Positions 12,124 through 24,800 of a DNA stretch of 64,000 nt are shown here, piece by piece. Source of the DNA: Ciona savignyi (Eukaryota > Chordata > Ascidiacea > Phlebobranchia > Cionidae); contig CH002917.1 of NCBI GenBank assembly GCA_000149265.1, positions 1,729,202-1,793,201 of the forward strand, written 5' to 3'. The notes beneath the pieces are model-generated. The model had not been told where the DNA came from and did not search any database. It saw nothing but the letters and a program-made list of their open reading frames with translations. A program made the position numbers and the translations under genes. Positions within the stretch are counted from its first letter, which is position 1, and each line of letters opens with the position of its first letter.

Positions 12124-15100
12124 ATGTTACGAATTCTTGTTCTGTTTACAGTAGGCCTATTTCACCAAGTAAATTGCGGTAAGTTTATTATTGTTTAACT
12201 AAATTGGCTGTTTTTGCGCATAAATTTTTAGCATTAAATTCCGCGTTCTTAGGCCATTTTAAGCATGCATTTAAAGTATTTGGGTTTATAGTTTAATGTA
12301 GGAGGGTTAACCGCAATATAATCATACGTTAAAAAAATATTGAGTTTAAAATTTCAGGAACAAAAAACACCCCGAAAGAAAACCGTAGTTATATGGGAAA
12401 TGACGTAATGTAGCATTATCCCCATAGACGCTTGACAAGCGGGCATTTAATGATCATTTTAGACATAACAGTCTATAACACAAAACATAATTTACAGTCC
12501 TCTATTCCGCGAAGGGCTTACGAAGGCAGGAAGCTACGCAGTTGTGGTGGTTTGGTTTAGATTATCAAGTATGACACACTCTTTACGACATGACAACTGT
12601 ATACAAGGGGGCGAATGCCTTTCTGTTAATTCATCACCAACACTTTAGCCTTGTAGACTTTATTTATTGTTGACAATTATATATATTAGCTTGATAAGTA
12701 ATTGCGTAGTATAAGTAAAAGGCGATTATAGCATATTTGGGTAAATATTTTCTGTGGCCATCAAGAACACAATGATCATAATATTGCTGATGATAAACTT
12801 GGTATAAGTAGACGAAAAATGTAGAAAATTCAATATACCCTTTTCTTTGAATTTGAATTAATACCATAATTATTGATTAGTTAACGAAATATTACATTGT
12901 ATAACTATACTTTTATTTAAATAATTAATGTTTTAAAATGCCTGATTCTGTATGCAATTCTAAGCAAAACACTGAAACCCAATGTACCGTTGTTTATTTT
13001 GATTGAAGAAGGAATATGTACTTTTTGAAACGTATTAAAATGAACAGCGTTATTTTTGCTTTGTGGTGGATATAACAGGTATAAAACATCTATGTAAAAG
13101 CGACACGAATTTTTACATTCAATTTTCTTCCAGGTACAAACGAGACAAACATCTGTGCTACCATGTTCGCTTACAAAGGCGGTACAAACTGCTCTTGCCA
13201 AAATTTCCCGTACACGTGTGACTGCCACCACACCGAAACCGGTTGCACGCGTTTTCATTTCGGCCAAGTCCCGCAATGTTACACGGAATACCAGAGGTGT
13301 GATGGGAAAAACTACTGTGGAGATTGGAGCGACGAGAAAAACTGTTCCTGTTCAAGTTCGGAGTTCGAATGTGCATGTCATCGAACTGTACGGGGTTGTT
13401 CAACTGACGGGGACTTGATTAAACCTTGCATACACAAAAATTTCCACTGTGATCAGGTTGTGGATTGCGCAGATCGGAGTGACGAATGGAACTGTTCGTG
13501 CGGGGCCAATAAGTACCCATGCGGTTGCTTTTATACAGAAGCAGGATGCAACAACACATCTGAATATCCGCAATGTTATGACAACTATCAAGGATGTAAC
13601 GGCTTGAACGATTGCAACGACTGGAGCGATGAAGAAAACTGCATGAATGATTATGAATGCGACTGCCACAAGAACAACAAAACATGCCCCTATGGCTTTT
13701 TCGGTATGTATAGTCGATTTAAAAAGTGCAATGGCTATAATGACTGTGGTGATTGGAGTGATGAGATAAACTGTACATGCGAGGTCGGTTGGCACCGATG
13801 CCCGTGCAATAACACTGGTAACGACACTATAGATGGTTGTATTATAGATGGCCAAAGGATTGATCGTTGTTACCAAGAAAGAATGAAATGTGATAGATTT
13901 AATGACTGTGGCGATTGGGCTGATGAAAACAATTGCGGGTATGATTATCAATGCGATTGCCATAAGAAGCATGGGAAATGTCCGTTTAATGCATTCGGTT
14001 TTTATAATCAAACTGAAAAGTGCGATGGCTATAATAACTGTGGTGATTGGAGTGATGAAGCGAATTGCACCTGTGATCTCGGATTTTACCAGTGCCAATG
14101 CAATCACACTGGCGCTGGTACCTTTGAGGGCTGCCTTACAGCCTACAATAGCGAAATTTATCGGTGTTACGATGAAACAAAAAAATGCGACACTTTTAAT
14201 CAGTGTCGCGATTGGAGCGACGAAAGAAACTGCTCGAATCCAAAATGTCCTCCTAATTTTAGTAAATGTGATGTGCCTTGTCAAGGAGATTCATGTCCTC
14301 CTGTAGAATTGGGAATACCAAACTGTTTAAGAAATTGGAAGATATGCAACCAACTCAACGATTGTGGAGACTGGAGTGATGAAAAAAATTGCTCGTGCGG
14401 TGTCAATCTTCTCAAGTGCGGTTGCCTCGCAATCGGCACGAATTGCTCCTCAGAACTTGGATGTATTTCAAGGTTTAAGGTTTTAAATGGTCAGGTAGAT
14501 TGTGAAGATTCTTCAGACGAACCTTGTGAAAGCAGAAGTTTTTTTTATTCCGACACTATGTTTCTATGTAAAAGCGAAGAATCATACCAAAAATTGATAG
14601 CCACAGCTACAAGGAGTGTATCGACCCCTATTGTTTGTTACAGCGTTATAACTTATTCCGCGGAACTAGGCCACCGAAACGAGAATTGGTGCCATCGTAA
14701 ATCAAATGTCTTGAATACATGGGATGTAGTTCAATGTGAAAATGGAAACTTTAAAGATGGAACTGCCTTTTGCTCTGGCGACAATGAGTGTGGAGAAATT
14801 GAACGAATTGATTATCCTGGATTTAAGTGCAAAGCTAAAGCAAGATTTAAGCAAAAAAACGATTCATGTGTTTTACCACAAATTAATTTGTATAACTCCT
14901 TTACGTTTTGTGAGGATGATTCGGATAACTGTTTTGTGAACGGAAAACTGAAATGTTTTAAGTGTTTAGATGGAAAGCTTCTGCTATCACCAAATCAAGT
15001 CTGTAACGGAATAGTCGACTGCTATGATTTGTCAGATGAGTGTTTGTGTGGCGATCAAACGACCTGTAATGGCGTCCTTGGGAATTCTCGACAAGTATGC

Positions 15101-16850
15101 AGATCGAATGAAATGCTTTGTAATGACGTATGCATGAATACTTTCGAAATCATCTGCAATTCTTCAGTACGGTGCAAGGACGATGTAAACTTAAGATATT
15201 GTACACCACCCAGGGAACTTCAAGACTCTACTTTAGTATTATGCAACGTTACTGAAACAAGCACTGGGCTCGCTAAAATGTGCGACGGGATACCTGAATG
15301 TTGGAATCGAGAAGATGAATGTGTTGATTGCCCAGTTAAATCCCATTTTTGTGACGAAGATATTTTGTGCCATCAAGATCTGCTGCTTAATAATATGAAG
15401 TATTGTGATGGAAGAGAAATGAACCAAGGTATGGGGAAGTTAAGTTGGAAATGTAAACATGGCTTTGACGAACTTAACTGTACCAATCGATTTTATTGTA
15501 AAAACGGTGATCTGGTGAGCATCAGTTCGAAAAAACGTTGTGATGGAATTGTTAATTGTTACGATGGGTTAGATGAATTGAAGTCAATTTGCAAGAACCG
15601 CCGATTTTTCTGTGTTAATGGGAGTCCTACTTCCGTGGGTTTACGCAAAGTAGAAAATGGGATAAGAGATTGCTCAGATGGAAGTGACGAGTGTCCAGCT
15701 AACAGCAAAAAAACATCTATTTTTTCCTCGCCGTTTGAAATGATAAAGAACCCGTTTCTTCGTGTGATTATTTGGCTTATGGGACTAGTTGCTATGTTTG
15801 GTAATTCTGTCGTTTTTGTTGGCTCCTTGATCAGTTTAAGAAATAGAAAAGATTGTGTTGCCCTGGTCAACCACTTGTTTATTTTAAACCTATCATTCTC
15901 TGACTTTCTCATGAGTGTTTATCTTTTTTCTATTTCTATCAAAGGGGTTATGTTTTCAGGTACGTATTGTTACCATGATCTGGCATGGAGAAGTGGTAGT
16001 ATGTGCTCATTCTTAGGTGCGCTGGTGGTTATATCAACCGAAGCATCTGCTTTAACTATGACGATGATGACAACGTTTAGATTGTTAACTGTTCGGGATC
16101 CAATTGGAATGATGAATGTAAGTCGGAAAATATTTCCTTTAACTTTAATCTTGGTTTGGATTATATCTTTTCTGCTTGGTACTATCCCGCTGATAAACTA
16201 TTCATCTGGTTTCTTTGTTTCTTCTTTATGGTTTCCAAATCATTTTTATTCCAAGCAAAGCATGAGCAAAGCAGACATCAACCAATTAATACAAAGAATA
16301 GGAATGCATTCAAATCGTACATTTGAAAAGTTGAATTGGCATCAAATGAAAGACGTAGTGAAAAACAGCTTTGAAAGTCTTCAAATTAATGGAGAATTCG
16401 GCTACTACAGCGAGACAAGCGTTTGTATGCCAAAATTGTTCACCAAAGTTGGTGATACTGCATGGCAATATTCTGTAATGCTTATTACTCTTAACTGCGT
16501 TATGTTTCTATATATGGTTATAGGTTATGTTATGATATACAAATATGGCACACGCATGAAGCTAAGTCGACAAACAGAACGCCATAAGCAACTTCAAAAG
16601 AGAATCAGTCGCCTCATATTCACAGATTTCTTATGTTGGATACCAATTTGCATTCTTGCATACATTTAGTATTGCTGGTGTGCAACTAAATGCTGTAGTG
16701 TATTCGATAAGTGCCGCCATTTTGCTACCAATTAACTGTACAATTAATCCTTTGCTCTATTCAAAACAACTGGAAAATCTTGTTGTAAAAACGTTTACCA
16801 AAATCAAGACTAACTTTGTCTATCAATCAAATGCAGAAACTTCCCTTTAA
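12124..16850 (+). CDS. G protein-coupled receptor with a large LDL-receptor class A ectodomain; apparent frameshift before TM7
   Basis: Exon 1 (12124-12178) encodes a signal peptide (MLRILVLFTVGLFHQVNC); exon 2 starts at 13134 in phase 1 and holds the rest. About nine LDLa-type modules with DWSDE/DCxDxSDE calcium motifs occupy residues ~37-483, followed by a Cys-rich stretch and about four more LDLa-like modules to ~880. TM1 starts near residue 893 (GNSVVF); TM2 has LNLSFSDFLMS; TM6 has CWIPI; TM7 has NPLLY. The 7TM part resembles the relaxin-receptor/GRL101 (leucine-rich repeat GPCR) type, but I see no leucine-rich repeats. The frame reaches TAG at 16667-16669 just after TM6; the TM7 frame is open from before this point to TAA at 16850, a +1 shift. 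It could be an assembly error, an allele or a decayed gene. AATAAA at 17117. A role in ligand binding through calcium-loaded LDLa modules is inferred. Confidence 0.85.
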
Positions 16851-17776
16851 GTTTATGGTTTAATTGACGATGGCATGCCTTTTGGAAAATTAGTTTCCTC
16901 TAATTGTTTACTCATGTTTGAAGATTTAACCACTACCTAAAACACAAAATCCGATTGCGACCGTTTTGTGATTTTAACCCCGTACTTTGATTAATTTGCA
17001 ATTTTTCTGATTGATAATTAGATTTGATGTACAGGTATGCGATAATCAACTTAATTTTAAATCTATGGGCTACAACCAACAGTCGTTTCTCCGTTGTTTT
17101 TCCATTTCTAAACTGTAATAAAAATATTATACTTACACCAGAGAAACCATCGACAATTAAACTAAACTATAGTTCATTATTGGTTAGTTACACACTCAAA
17201 TCCTTGCTTCATTTTTATAATATCGAGTAAACAAAGTATTTACAACAATGCGACCAACTTTTAAATGTTTATTTTTAGCTTTAGTTTATAATATTTTTGT
17301 TTCTTTCGTACAATAAAATTAATTGTAATACAAAATATGAATACAAGTAATACGTTTAATTCCATTAAATATATATTAAGAATACACGGTTTATTGTTAT
17401 TGAAAGTACATGGTTTACTGCTACTGAAAATATCTTGTTTATTGTTTTTTTCACTGTTTTTCTTTTATTAATTTGTTTTTTTAGCTCACAAATGAAATAT
17501 GCCTAATAAATTTGTTTTTGTTACACTGTTTCATGTTTATAAGTATGGTTTCTTAGTTCAAAAAGTGAAATGAGCCTGTAGTGAATTTCGCGTTTTTTTT
17601 TGTATTTTCAGGCATTATACTGAAATTTGTTTAAAGAAGCATTTACTGCGCAGCTGTGGTTTACCAAACCTTTCCCTTATATCCTGTGGCCTGCTTGAAT
17701 CGACTTTAATACCCGCATCGATGCTTTCTAACTCTTCCTACTATCATCATCATGTCATAAGGTGCCATGCTGGCTT

Positions 17777-17973
17777 GGCTGTTATCCCCGTAAATGGAAA
17801 AACAAAGGGCGCTATTGCAGTGTGTTATGCTTAATTCAAACGTTTTTTCAATTAAGAAAAACCCTTTAAGCCGCGGGTTCAAGCAATCGTCCTAAAGTGC
17901 CTTGCCCAAGGACACAACCGACTGGCTAGCGACCAGTTCCGACATTGCAACCCTTCGTCGGAAAGGCGACCAA
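17777..17973 (-). repeat. SINE family A, internally deleted copy
   Basis: Minus-strand copy containing the TATCCCCGTAAATGG and GCCTTGCCCAAGGACAC blocks with the middle shortened. Confidence 0.65.
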
Positions 17974-18169
17974 CTCTTTTCGGGATTTTATTATTTAATT
18001 TACTGTCTAAACGTGTTTTAGCAGTGAGCAGCTAGATAGCCCAAAAAGAAGGCGTTTCATGGCGCTGTTTCCTTTGATGTATACTCTTGTCGTGTCCGCA
18101 TATACCGAATTAAACACCGTGTTTTTTTGCAGGCTCGCAGGCTCCCATAGCTCACTGCAACTGACACTG

Positions 18170-18610
18170 GCATGTCCATAGTTTTCCTCGATATTTAATT
18201 TTTGCAAAAGAAGCAAGGGGAATTCCCGCTATAGGGGAAAAGTGAAAAATAGTCCAACATAATAGAATAAACCAAACCAAAAAATCGTTTTGCGCGTTGA
18301 AATGAGGTGGGAACACAAAACTAACATAAATAAAAAATATAGAATTTAAATACGAACGAAAAAGATGCGTATGACCCAAACCTATCTTTATATATCAAGG
18401 AAAAAATGTTCAATCAAGGTAAATCTTCTGGTGGTGTTAGCTCATATGGTTTGGATCTACAGTGGCAAATTCGACGTATATTGCGTCAGGGAAATTCCCG
18501 AGAGACCCAAGAATATAAGCACGATTGCCGTTTTTCAAACTTTCGGCACCGGTTATTCTTCAACAGCCGATATTTCGGAACTGGTGAAGATTATTCACTT
18601 TATATTGTAA
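18170..18610 (+). repeat. Dispersed repeat X, copy 2
   Basis: It is colinear with 9718-10290 (GGGGAATTCCCGCTATAGG, AAATCTTCTGGTGGTGTTAG, GTCAGGGAAATTCCCGAGAG). The open frames inside it are shared repeat sequence. Confidence 0.6.
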
Positions 18611-18869
18611 GGAAGGTTGTAGGTGAATAAAATAAACTGAGAAAGGGACAAACCGACCCTACAGACCGCACCACGGAAACATCTACACCTCAATAGCAAC
18701 AACTAACAGCAAAGCGTTCGGTCCGAAAGATTATCAAGTAATTTAGTTGACAAAGTTTTATCTTAAACGCAACCAACGTTCAAAATAGTGTGAAAACTAG
18801 TTTTGATTTGAGGTAGTCATTAGCTTTAATCCAGAAGACCTAGCCGAAAAGGGCGCGCAAACGTCATTA

Positions 18870-20625
18870 TGGGTCCCATTTGAAAAAATGGGACACATAT
18901 TGTTTTTGTCCGTTTTTTTTTTCTTTTTTTTTTTTTTTCTTTTTTTTTCGTCAAACGCTTGACAGGTATGGCTTGTGGCTCCGACATCTACTAGAAGGGA
19001 TAATGGAATCGCAATGAAACTTAGTCATTTGTTAGACCACATGGTCTAGATGAGCAGAAACCGGTAAAATAGTAGTGTGTTAGCCACTGCATTACCAATT
19101 AGAAGAAACAAAATATTTACCTAGGAAAATACCCTAAAAATGAAGATATGTTTCTAAAGCAAGATTGTGACAGGCTAGATTGTGGCTCCGACATCTAACA
19201 GAAGGGATAATGAAATCCCAATGAAACTTCGTCATTTGTTAGACCACATGGTCTAGATATGCACAAACTAAAATTTTGTGTAATAAATCCAGGGGAATTC
19301 CCTTGATACGTTAAAAACCTAAACGGGGTTTTTTCTAAATTTTTTTAGCTGTTTCGGGCATAGCGCTTGAACAGCTGCTCCAATTTTAATCAAATTTTTT
19401 AAAATGTAAGTAATTAGTCCCTTATTTAACACCTAAAGAAAATAAAAAAAATTCCCTTGGGAAATACCCCCAAAAATAGGATTTTGTTCCTAAATCAGGA
19501 TTGTGACAAGCATGCCATTTCACCACGACATTTACCCAAAGACGTAATGGAATCGCGAATAAAATTTGACATTTGTTAGACAACATGGTCTAGATATGCA
19601 GAAATCAAAATTGTGGGTGATGAATTCAGGGAAATTCCCCTGAGACCTTAAAAACCAAAACGGTATTTTTTTCTGAAAAAATAGCTTTTTACGGGATAGC
19701 GCTTGAACAGATTCTTCAATTTTAATCAGATTTGGTAGAATGTAAGTGCAATAGTGACTGATTTAACACTTAAAACAAATAAAAAAGATTACCTAATGAA
19801 ATACCCTAAAAACTAAGATTTTTACCTCAAATCATGATAGCAACATGCATGGCATGGCGCCCCGACATCTACCAGAAAAATTAATGGAATGGCAATAAGA
19901 AATTTGACAATTGTAAGAGAACATGGTCTAGATATGCCGAAACTATAATGTTGGGTAATGAATCTAGGGAAATTCCCCTTAGACGTTAAAAACCAAAACA
20001 TTTTTTTCTAATAAATTATCTTTTTGGGGTAAAGCGCTTCAACGGCTGCTCTAATTTTGATCAGATTTGGTGAAATGTTGGACCATTAAACACTCTGAAG
20101 TCAATTAATTAAAACAAAGAAAACATTTACATAGGGTAATTCCCTTAAAAACGAAAATATGTTGTTGAATTGTGATTGTGACAGGCATGCCATATCGCAC
20201 TGACATATCCAACAAGGAGTCGACAAAACTAAATAAAACTTTAAGAATTGTTACATAACATGACCCACATATGTAAAACAGAAACTTATTTACTAATCCC
20301 ATAGGAATTCCCTAAAAGCATGAAATCGGGCTATTTTGGAAATTTAGCTTTATTTTACCACCACGCTTGAAAACAAGCTTTAATTTAAAACATTTGTGGT
20401 GAAATGTTCGTAAATTTAAGATGTTTATTCTTTTCTCGACTACACATGGAAAAGAAGTTTGGTCTAATAACTATGAGACCCATGCGTTTATGCTTGCAGA
20501 AACAAATTACATATACTCGGTGTATAAAATAAAATTGTGGTTAGGGACCCTGTAGCATGAGTATATGGCCTACAACATGTGGTTTACAAATAGTGGTGGT
20601 TAAACACGTGGTTGACACTCTCTAG
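18870..20625 (+). mobile_element. Satellite-filled element ending in CTAG|T, copy 1
   Basis: It begins with a hairpin (GTCCCATTT..AAATGGGAC) next to a poly-T/C run and ends with CACGTGGTTGACACTCTCTAG followed by T. The interior is tandem monomers of about 335-340 bases, seen from the recurring TTGTGACAGGCATGCCA-type segment at about 19158, 19500, 19838 and 20175. Copies in the opposite orientation are at 53189-54891 and 57729-58923. It has no terminal inverted repeats. The CTAG|T end and terminal hairpin fit a non-autonomous Helitron-like element (inference). Confidence 0.6.
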
Positions 20626-21645
20626 TTATCAAACGTTATGCCTTTGAATAACTGTTTTGTTCGCTTAGTAAATTTCATGTTTTTTTGTATAAATCTTGCA
20701 TATTAGGCGTTAAAAAAATAAAACCTTTGAGCATTTTGGCCGTTGTAATTTGAGTTACATTGATTTGATACTAACTTTCCAGTGACTTTTTAAACTATTA
20801 CCCAATTAAGTCAGATGTATAAATCCGAAGCTATCACTCACTCACTAAAAACATATAAGACTAAAACAATTAAACATTTCAAGACAAAAAGTTAGGAATT
20901 TTGCCGGCGGACAAAATCAGTAATTAAGCATTCTCCTTACACATGGAAAAATCAATTAAAACTTGCGGTCTTCTTTTAAATAAATTAAAACTTGAGGCCC
21001 CATTCTCCGATTGGAAAACGAAATTCTCTGTAAATAATTATACACTCGAATTAAGTGAATACAATAATTACAGTTTGAGAATTGCATACTTGTTTAAAGA
21101 CCATATTCAACTTTGAAGAGCCAGTTAATAATCGGGTATAACCCACACCATTTCTCCCAATTAACAATCGTTTGGCTTGTCCTCAATCGCCGGATAACTT
21201 CTTATGGAAAAATGTTAAATAGTTGTTCATGTAATCTGAAAATGTATAACAAGCTTTAATACTAAGCTAGTGTGAGAGATTTTCTCAATGTGCCGCCAAT
21301 ATGCAAATTTGCGGTTGGTGGCTGATGAATATAAAACACGACTGACAACGATGCGTAGCATATTGTTTTCGATGATTGGTAAATCGACTAATGCGCAGCA
21401 AAAGTTTGCAAATGCAGCAGATCTTATGAAGTTGTTTGGCTGCTTTGTAGGATTCATCACATACAATTTTTAACTTAGCTGTTTGTTACAACAAGCTGAC
21501 ATGTAATCGTACCTATCATAAAGCAAACAACTGTATAACCCAGTTTTCCAGCCTGTGTTTAGATCCGGTTATATAGATAATTTAAACATAAACATCGTAA
21601 AGAATTTTATTATGAAGAAAAAATGCTAACGTTGATCTATACCTT

Positions 21646-21658
21646 ATTGGTTATATAA
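21646..21658 (+). promoter_or_regulatory. Candidate core promoter of the L-domain gene
   Basis: An inverted CCAAT (ATTGG, 21646-21650) lies next to TATATAA (21652-21658), about 220 bases upstream of the predicted start codon. The call rests on sequence motifs and position only. Confidence 0.3.
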
Positions 21659-21874
21659 GCTCGATCTATATCAGCTATACGTTGTTTTCGGTTGCAATAC
21701 GGTGGTTCGCTGGTCTGCTGTTGTATTTAGTTGTAGCGGTGACTGGTCTGCTATAAATCTATCCTTGGTGTTATAACCTTGGACAATCGATCCATTTCCA
21801 CTACATGTTTTCACGCCAAAGTTTGCAGTTTTTAGTTTGCAGAATTTAATCATCTTTTTTGTTGCTCGTTGGAA

Positions 21875-24800
21875 ATGCACATTCCAATTGTGATAGTTTT
21901 GGCGACCTTTGCAGTTGCTGTGTCAACAGAAGGTAAGCCTAGGTTTTTTTATTGTTCGTAAATGTTCAAAACCATTTAACAGTATAACGATTTGACAAGC
22001 TAAAATCAATCAAAATGTTTTACAGCCCTAAAAAAATTGTAAATTTAAAAGGTTCATTACCATAATACTTTTATGACGTTATGATGTCCTCATTCCATAT
22101 TAAAATCATCTCAGTAAGATAAAAGTTTAAAATTAAATATCTATCCAATGTTTTAATAATGTATCCTAAAACTTAGTTAATTAATTTGTTAAAACTTCAG
22201 GTTATTCATTTACATTACATAAAAAGAGTGTGAGCAATTGTACACTTATACCTAGGTCTACCATTTTGTTTCCTATGTGAATAATAAGCGCAGAGGCCAA
22301 CTATTCATAGAAACATATTTTTAAAATATCAAACCATAATCAGAGATAACCAATACACTTTCTCTATCATTCGTCAGGTATTTAGTGGTCTCTTACTATA
22401 TCGTAACGAGTGTTAAGCAAGCACGAATCACCTTAAGCAAAATGGTGGTTCACAAACTTACTCTTCTAATTTATGCGTAAAATCTGCAATTATAATTATT
22501 TATACGGCGTGATATGTAGCTTTATTTAATATTTTGTTATAACAAATACACATTTGCCCAGTTCTGTTTTAGTTTTTGATTTGTTTAGAAATATTTTACA
22601 AACAAAATCATTATCAAATGTTCGTCCAAGGTCGTCGCTGCTACGGGATCGGCCACGCGAATGGGCCGCTCCATAAAGTAGATTCAGTCAACTCGACAAA
22701 CATCGGCTATTTCGCCGGCTGTGAGATTCTCGAAGGAGATTTGATTTTCTCCACTTGTTCTTTTAAAGGGTTTACGACTAAATAAATAATTGGAATATAT
22801 TTGATACATATCCGTACACATATCATTTATCAAGAAAAAATTACAGCTAGCTACCTGACTTTGAACATATTATTCGAGTTATCTGATATTAAAATACTTA
22901 TGTTTATTCTAGGGATTAAAAAACGAAGATGAGTGTTGTGTTAAAACACGGGCATTCGCAACAAGGTGAACTAAATCGAAGGCTAAAACTCAAAGGGATA
23001 TCAATAACATTGTAATATATTTTGACTCTGGAAACGCGATGTACTGGCAAATGATCGTGGTATAATGACAACCTGAGTTATTCATGAAACAACCAATTAA
23101 CATAAATTAAGGTATATATACCTCATATTAATTAAAGGTATTCTTTCGTCCCCAGAAATCGATTCACCGGACTTCCACCAATGAACAATACACAACTTGA
23201 AGCTTTGGCTTCGATAAGGGTGATAACTGGTTAGTTGTGTGGAGAATATTATCTGCTCTTTGATAAAATATTATCTACTCTTAGATAACTGTTTTTCTAC
23301 CTGCTTTACCCTCACAGGCTATAAGCCATATTTCTTTTGCTGCACAAATCAATAAATATAATCTATAACCGCCGTACTTTCTGGATTACAAATATAGTAG
23401 GTTTGTCGGTATGGTGACATGTATAGTGAGACCGTGGAAGAAGAAAGCCTTTCGCTCGAAGTATTTATTAAAGTATAGTTTATTTGATGTTTATTGAACT
23501 TAAAGTTTTCATTCGTCTTCAGGATATCTATTCATCAGTTCATGGGGCAAAAATTTAACTGATTTCTCCGCTTTTAAAAGCCTAACGACAATCATGGGAC
23601 GAACACTGTTTCGGAACATTGCTGCTGTTGTTATGCAGGGTTTTTACGGAAGACGTTACCGTTACTTGTCTCAGGTCAGTGGTATTTTTAGCACGCTAGG
23701 TTTTGCATCGGTGATGAGTGGCGCAATAGAATTGGTGTCGGCAGAATTACTCCTATGCTGGGCAACGCGCAGTTCAACCCAATTAACCGGGAACTGTTAA
23801 AGCATGGTAGCAGTAATTTAAGACCTTTGACAACAAGTTGTCGTTGCTAAAATGCAGTTATATAGATTTTGGAATATACCAAGAATAATAATAACACAGA
23901 TAAAACCCAACTATTTTGGACGCAGTCTACTTTTATTAATAACACAAAGAAAAACATGTTATAGGCTACTCGGATGCTTCCCCTAAAACAACTTTTAAAC
24001 AATAAAAATATAAACAAAATCAATAATATATATGGGGGTGTTTTATATCGATTAAATACTAAATATGTTTTAAAAATGGTGGTGGTTGATACGTTGTTAT
24101 CGCTCTCTAGTTTTTGTCTAATTTTTTCTTTTTGTTTTTTTTTGCTAATATTATTTATTTTTTGTGAGTTTTAGATACGTTTATCATCTTTCATTGAACA
24201 TAAAAATATATTCACAAATATCGATCCTTAAGACTCTTATTTTTAGATCTTATTTTTTAGATCCAGTCCCTTGGTTTCAAGCAATTGGCAAGCATCGAAA
24301 AGGGCAATGTATACATTGGAAACATGCAGAACTTATGCTACGATAAAACTGTGAACTGGGGTTTAGTTCTGAAGGACCCAGTTCCACGAAGAGGATTTGT
24401 AAAGGGCGTGCTACTTAGAAACAACAAGCCATACGACATATGTAAGTTAAGAGGAAATTAATTGAGTCTACTTAAGATATTACCAAAAAAACAAATTCCA
24501 TTCAGTCCTTAAACAATGTGTATATTTCTTGCTGATAAACATTTATGTTTATCCCCGTAAATGGGAAATCCAAAGGGGTTAACACACGGGCAATCGTCAG
24601 AACACCTCGCGCCTACCGCCGGTTTACCGGAGCAAACGCAGTGTATATGATAGACACGTTCCTTTAATTTGGTAGAACCCAGTAATCCGCTGGGTTCAGG
24701 CAATGTCGGTAAAGTGCCTTGCCCAATGACACAAGCGACTAGCTAGCGAACAGTTCAGAACCTGCAACCTTTTGGCTAAAAAGCTTTGCACCAAACCGCC

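Larger units (their letters stand above)
16851..21874. other. Intergenic region between the GPCR and the L-domain gene
   Basis: It contains a SINE A copy (17777-17973), repeat X copy 2 (18170-18610) and the CTAG-ended satellite element copy 1 (18870-20625). I see no gene in the remainder. Confidence 0.5.

Noticed and set aside
13400-14284. A 294-codon open frame on the minus strand
   Set aside because: It lies exactly antisense to the LDLa-coding region. The hydrophobic residues are the complement of repeated GAY/TGY codons, so it is a shadow.
23971-24346. Open frames at 23974 and 24164
   Set aside because: They overlap the L-domain gene intron and exon in other frames and have low-complexity content.
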